Source: CAKSST01 sp045535505
GTDB taxonomy: Bacteria > Bacillota > Clostridia > Oscillospirales > Acutalibacteraceae
DNA: 34,016 nucleotides
Reading direction: 5' to 3'
Assembly: GCA_045535505.1 (NCBI GenBank)
Contig: JAZSLU010000047.1
Location: 1 to 34,016, forward strand
Shown: one piece after another, positions 33,294 through 34,016 of the stretch
Layout of the letters: each line of letters begins with the position of its first letter
How positions within the stretch are numbered: the stretch's first letter is position 1
Program-made: the position numbers and the translations under genes
Notes under the pieces: generated by a model
Seen by the model: only the letters and a program-made list of their open reading frames with translations
The model's database searches: none
What the model was told of the DNA's origin: nothing

Positions 33294-33596
33294 TTATTCA
33301 TGTGCTTGTTGGTTTAAGTATTTATCTAATTTTTCTTTTGCAATAGGTACGGTATGGTTTGCACCCAATTGTTGCAGACCGTCCAGGCAAGCGGATAATG
33401 CAAAGCAAACAAGGCAGTTTTCTTCCTTGATTTTTTTCACATCTTCCTCGTGATGTTCTTTAAGGGTATTAATCTCTTTGCTTTGTTCTTCTTGCTTTAG
33501 AAACCATTTATGCCCCTTAAACAAAATCCCAAGAATTAAAACTATTGCCGTAATTGCTCCACCTATTGTAATGATGGTTTGTAAATCAATGTACAT
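33294..33596 (-). CDS. Small phage membrane protein with one membrane span
   Basis: A 100-residue protein: short N-terminus, one membrane segment (about residues 8-26), a highly charged stretch (27-58) likely coiled coil, and a C-terminal part with two cysteines. Proteins of this form sit directly before the holin in many gut Firmicutes prophages; automatic annotations sometimes mislabel them as ABC-transporter parts. No function is known; a role as second holin or spanin-like helper is inference. Confidence 0.7.
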   Translation of the reverse strand: MYIDLQTIITIGGAITAIVLILGILFKGHKWFLKQEEQSKEINTLKEHHEEDVKKIKEENCLVCFALSACLDGLQQLGANHTVPIAKEKLDKYLNQQAHE

Positions 33597-33599
33597 CGG

Positions 33600-33788
33600 T
33601 TACACTCCCACATCTTCGGGCAGAAGTGCTTTTTGTCTTTCCTCTGCTTCCGCATCGGTAATTTCTACCCAATTATCAGGCATATCGTTTTCACCAAGAT
33701 AAATTTCTTTGCTAAAAACTTCGCCGTTGGTAAGTGTCATACCTTTTGCTGCCGTTAATTTAATAAGTTCGATTTTTGTTGTTATCAC
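33600..33788 (-). CDS. Small phage protein of unknown function
   Basis: A 62-residue acidic protein, translated from a GTG at 33788 with AAGGATGG eight bases upstream and overlapping the stop of the preceding gene (GTGA). It begins with VITTKIELIKLTAAKGMTLT and has a KEIYLGENDMPDNWVEITD segment. Similar short proteins are common between tail and lysis genes of gut phages; the function is unknown. An in-frame ATG at 33800 is an alternative start but lies inside the upstream gene. Confidence 0.65.
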   Translation of the reverse strand: MITTKIELIKLTAAKGMTLTNGEVFSKEIYLGENDMPDNWVEITDAEAEERQKALLPEDVGV

Positions 33789-34016
33789 GCCAAAGTCCAT
33801 CCTTTCTGTGTTGCTATTGCTTTTTCTGCATCGGTCAATTTTGCAAGGTTTGCAGCACCCAATGTGCAAGTTCGTGTTGTACCGCTATCTGTTACCTTAC
33901 AAAGTTGTGGTTTATATGTTTCTTTAACAAATGAAGATATACATATCTCTAGTTGTATAGATGATACTACTGCATCACTCTCTAACGTTAAATAACCTCT
34001 ATTAGATATCCAAAAA
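33785..34016 (-). CDS. Partial phage structural protein, C-terminal 76 residues
   Basis: An open frame enters from the right edge and stops at 33787-33785. It ends TLGAANLAKLTDAEKAIATQ and then KGWTLA, a tail I associate with phage structural/BspA-like repeat proteins at the end of the tail module. The beginning is outside the window, so the protein class is tentative. Confidence 0.6.
   Translation of the reverse strand, partial: FWISNRGYLTLESDAVVSSIQLEICISSFVKETYKPQLCKVTDSGTTRTCTLGAANLAKLTDAEKAIATQKGWTLA

Larger units (their letters stand above)
32163..34016. mobile_element. Prophage end, lysis module next to tRNA-Leu (continues past the window)
   Basis: Five minus-strand phage-type genes end next to the 3' end of tRNA-Leu: a tail or structural fragment, two small accessory proteins, a holin and an endolysin. 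The order (structural, accessory, holin, lysin) is that of a late lysis region. Integrase, the far attachment site and the rest lie beyond the right edge. The boundary is set by gene content; the attachment core probably includes the tRNA 3' end but cannot be shown without the other end. Confidence 0.75.

Noticed and set aside
1..34016. CRISPR arrays, Cas genes or other recognised defence modules
   Set aside because: No regularly spaced repeats and no cas, toxin-antitoxin, restriction or other defence genes were found on either strand.

Overview
The window reads as chromosomal DNA of a low-GC, spore-forming member of the Clostridia, probably a gut Oscillospirales-type organism. The evidence is a yab sporulation/division cluster in the same gene order as Bacillus subtilis (yabM-mazG-rqcP-yabP-yabQ-divIC-yabR), a CIRCE-controlled groESL, a recJ-rsh-dtd-hemZ operon typical of Clostridia, and AT-rich sigma-A promoters. 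Most genes lie on the minus strand in tightly packed, often overlapping operons.

Layout. 1-141: the tail of a probable insertion sequence. 206-4772 (minus): a LOG-family hydrolase, a MATE exporter, a PlsC-type acyltransferase fused to a zinc ribbon, and a GltS-type symporter. 4944-5100 (plus): tRNA(CAU) and tRNA-Trp. 5276-6135 (plus): a LytTR regulator and a DUF3021 membrane protein. 6255-7360 (plus): an SLC13-type permease broken by one missing T. 7441-8406 (plus): an NlpC/P60-like lipoprotein. 8448-14005 (minus): a surface-glycan operon (GT2, YfhO-like protein, flippase, GT4). 14155-16100 (minus): groES-groEL under CIRCE. 16204-18278 (minus): an RNA methyltransferase and a lipid kinase. 18355-23214 (minus): the yab cluster with an HU gene inserted. 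23226-31897 (minus): recJ, rsh, dtd, an MBL hydrolase, hemZ, a uridine-kinase-like gene and mtnN, with a 281-bp element with terminal inverted repeats between the last two. 32076-32162 (plus): tRNA-Leu(CAA). 32163-34016: the lysis end of a prophage that abuts that tRNA.

How the genes fit together. recJ (DNA repair), rsh ((p)ppGpp alarmone), dtd (tRNA proofreading), hemZ, the nucleoside kinase and mtnN form a housekeeping series that runs into the yab cluster. That cluster links nucleotide clean-up (MazG), chromosome packaging (HU), ribosome rescue (RqcP), divisome assembly (DivIC) and spore coat/cortex formation (YabP, YabQ). A strong sigma-E-type promoter lies directly before yabP, so yabPQ can be switched on in the mother cell. 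The glycan operon contains a polyprenyl-phosphate-type GT2, a YfhO-like membrane protein, a flippase and a GT4, which together suggest decoration of a surface polymer.

I found no convincing wholly new multi-gene system. The items most worth a second look are the inverted-repeat element at 23948-24228, which supplies the stop codon of its neighbour; the one-base frameshift in the SLC13 gene; the candidate LytTR operator; the sigma-E promoter; the acyltransferase-zinc ribbon fusion; and the prophage boundary with a 12-bp tandem repeat. No stretch longer than 300 bases lacks an annotated feature.
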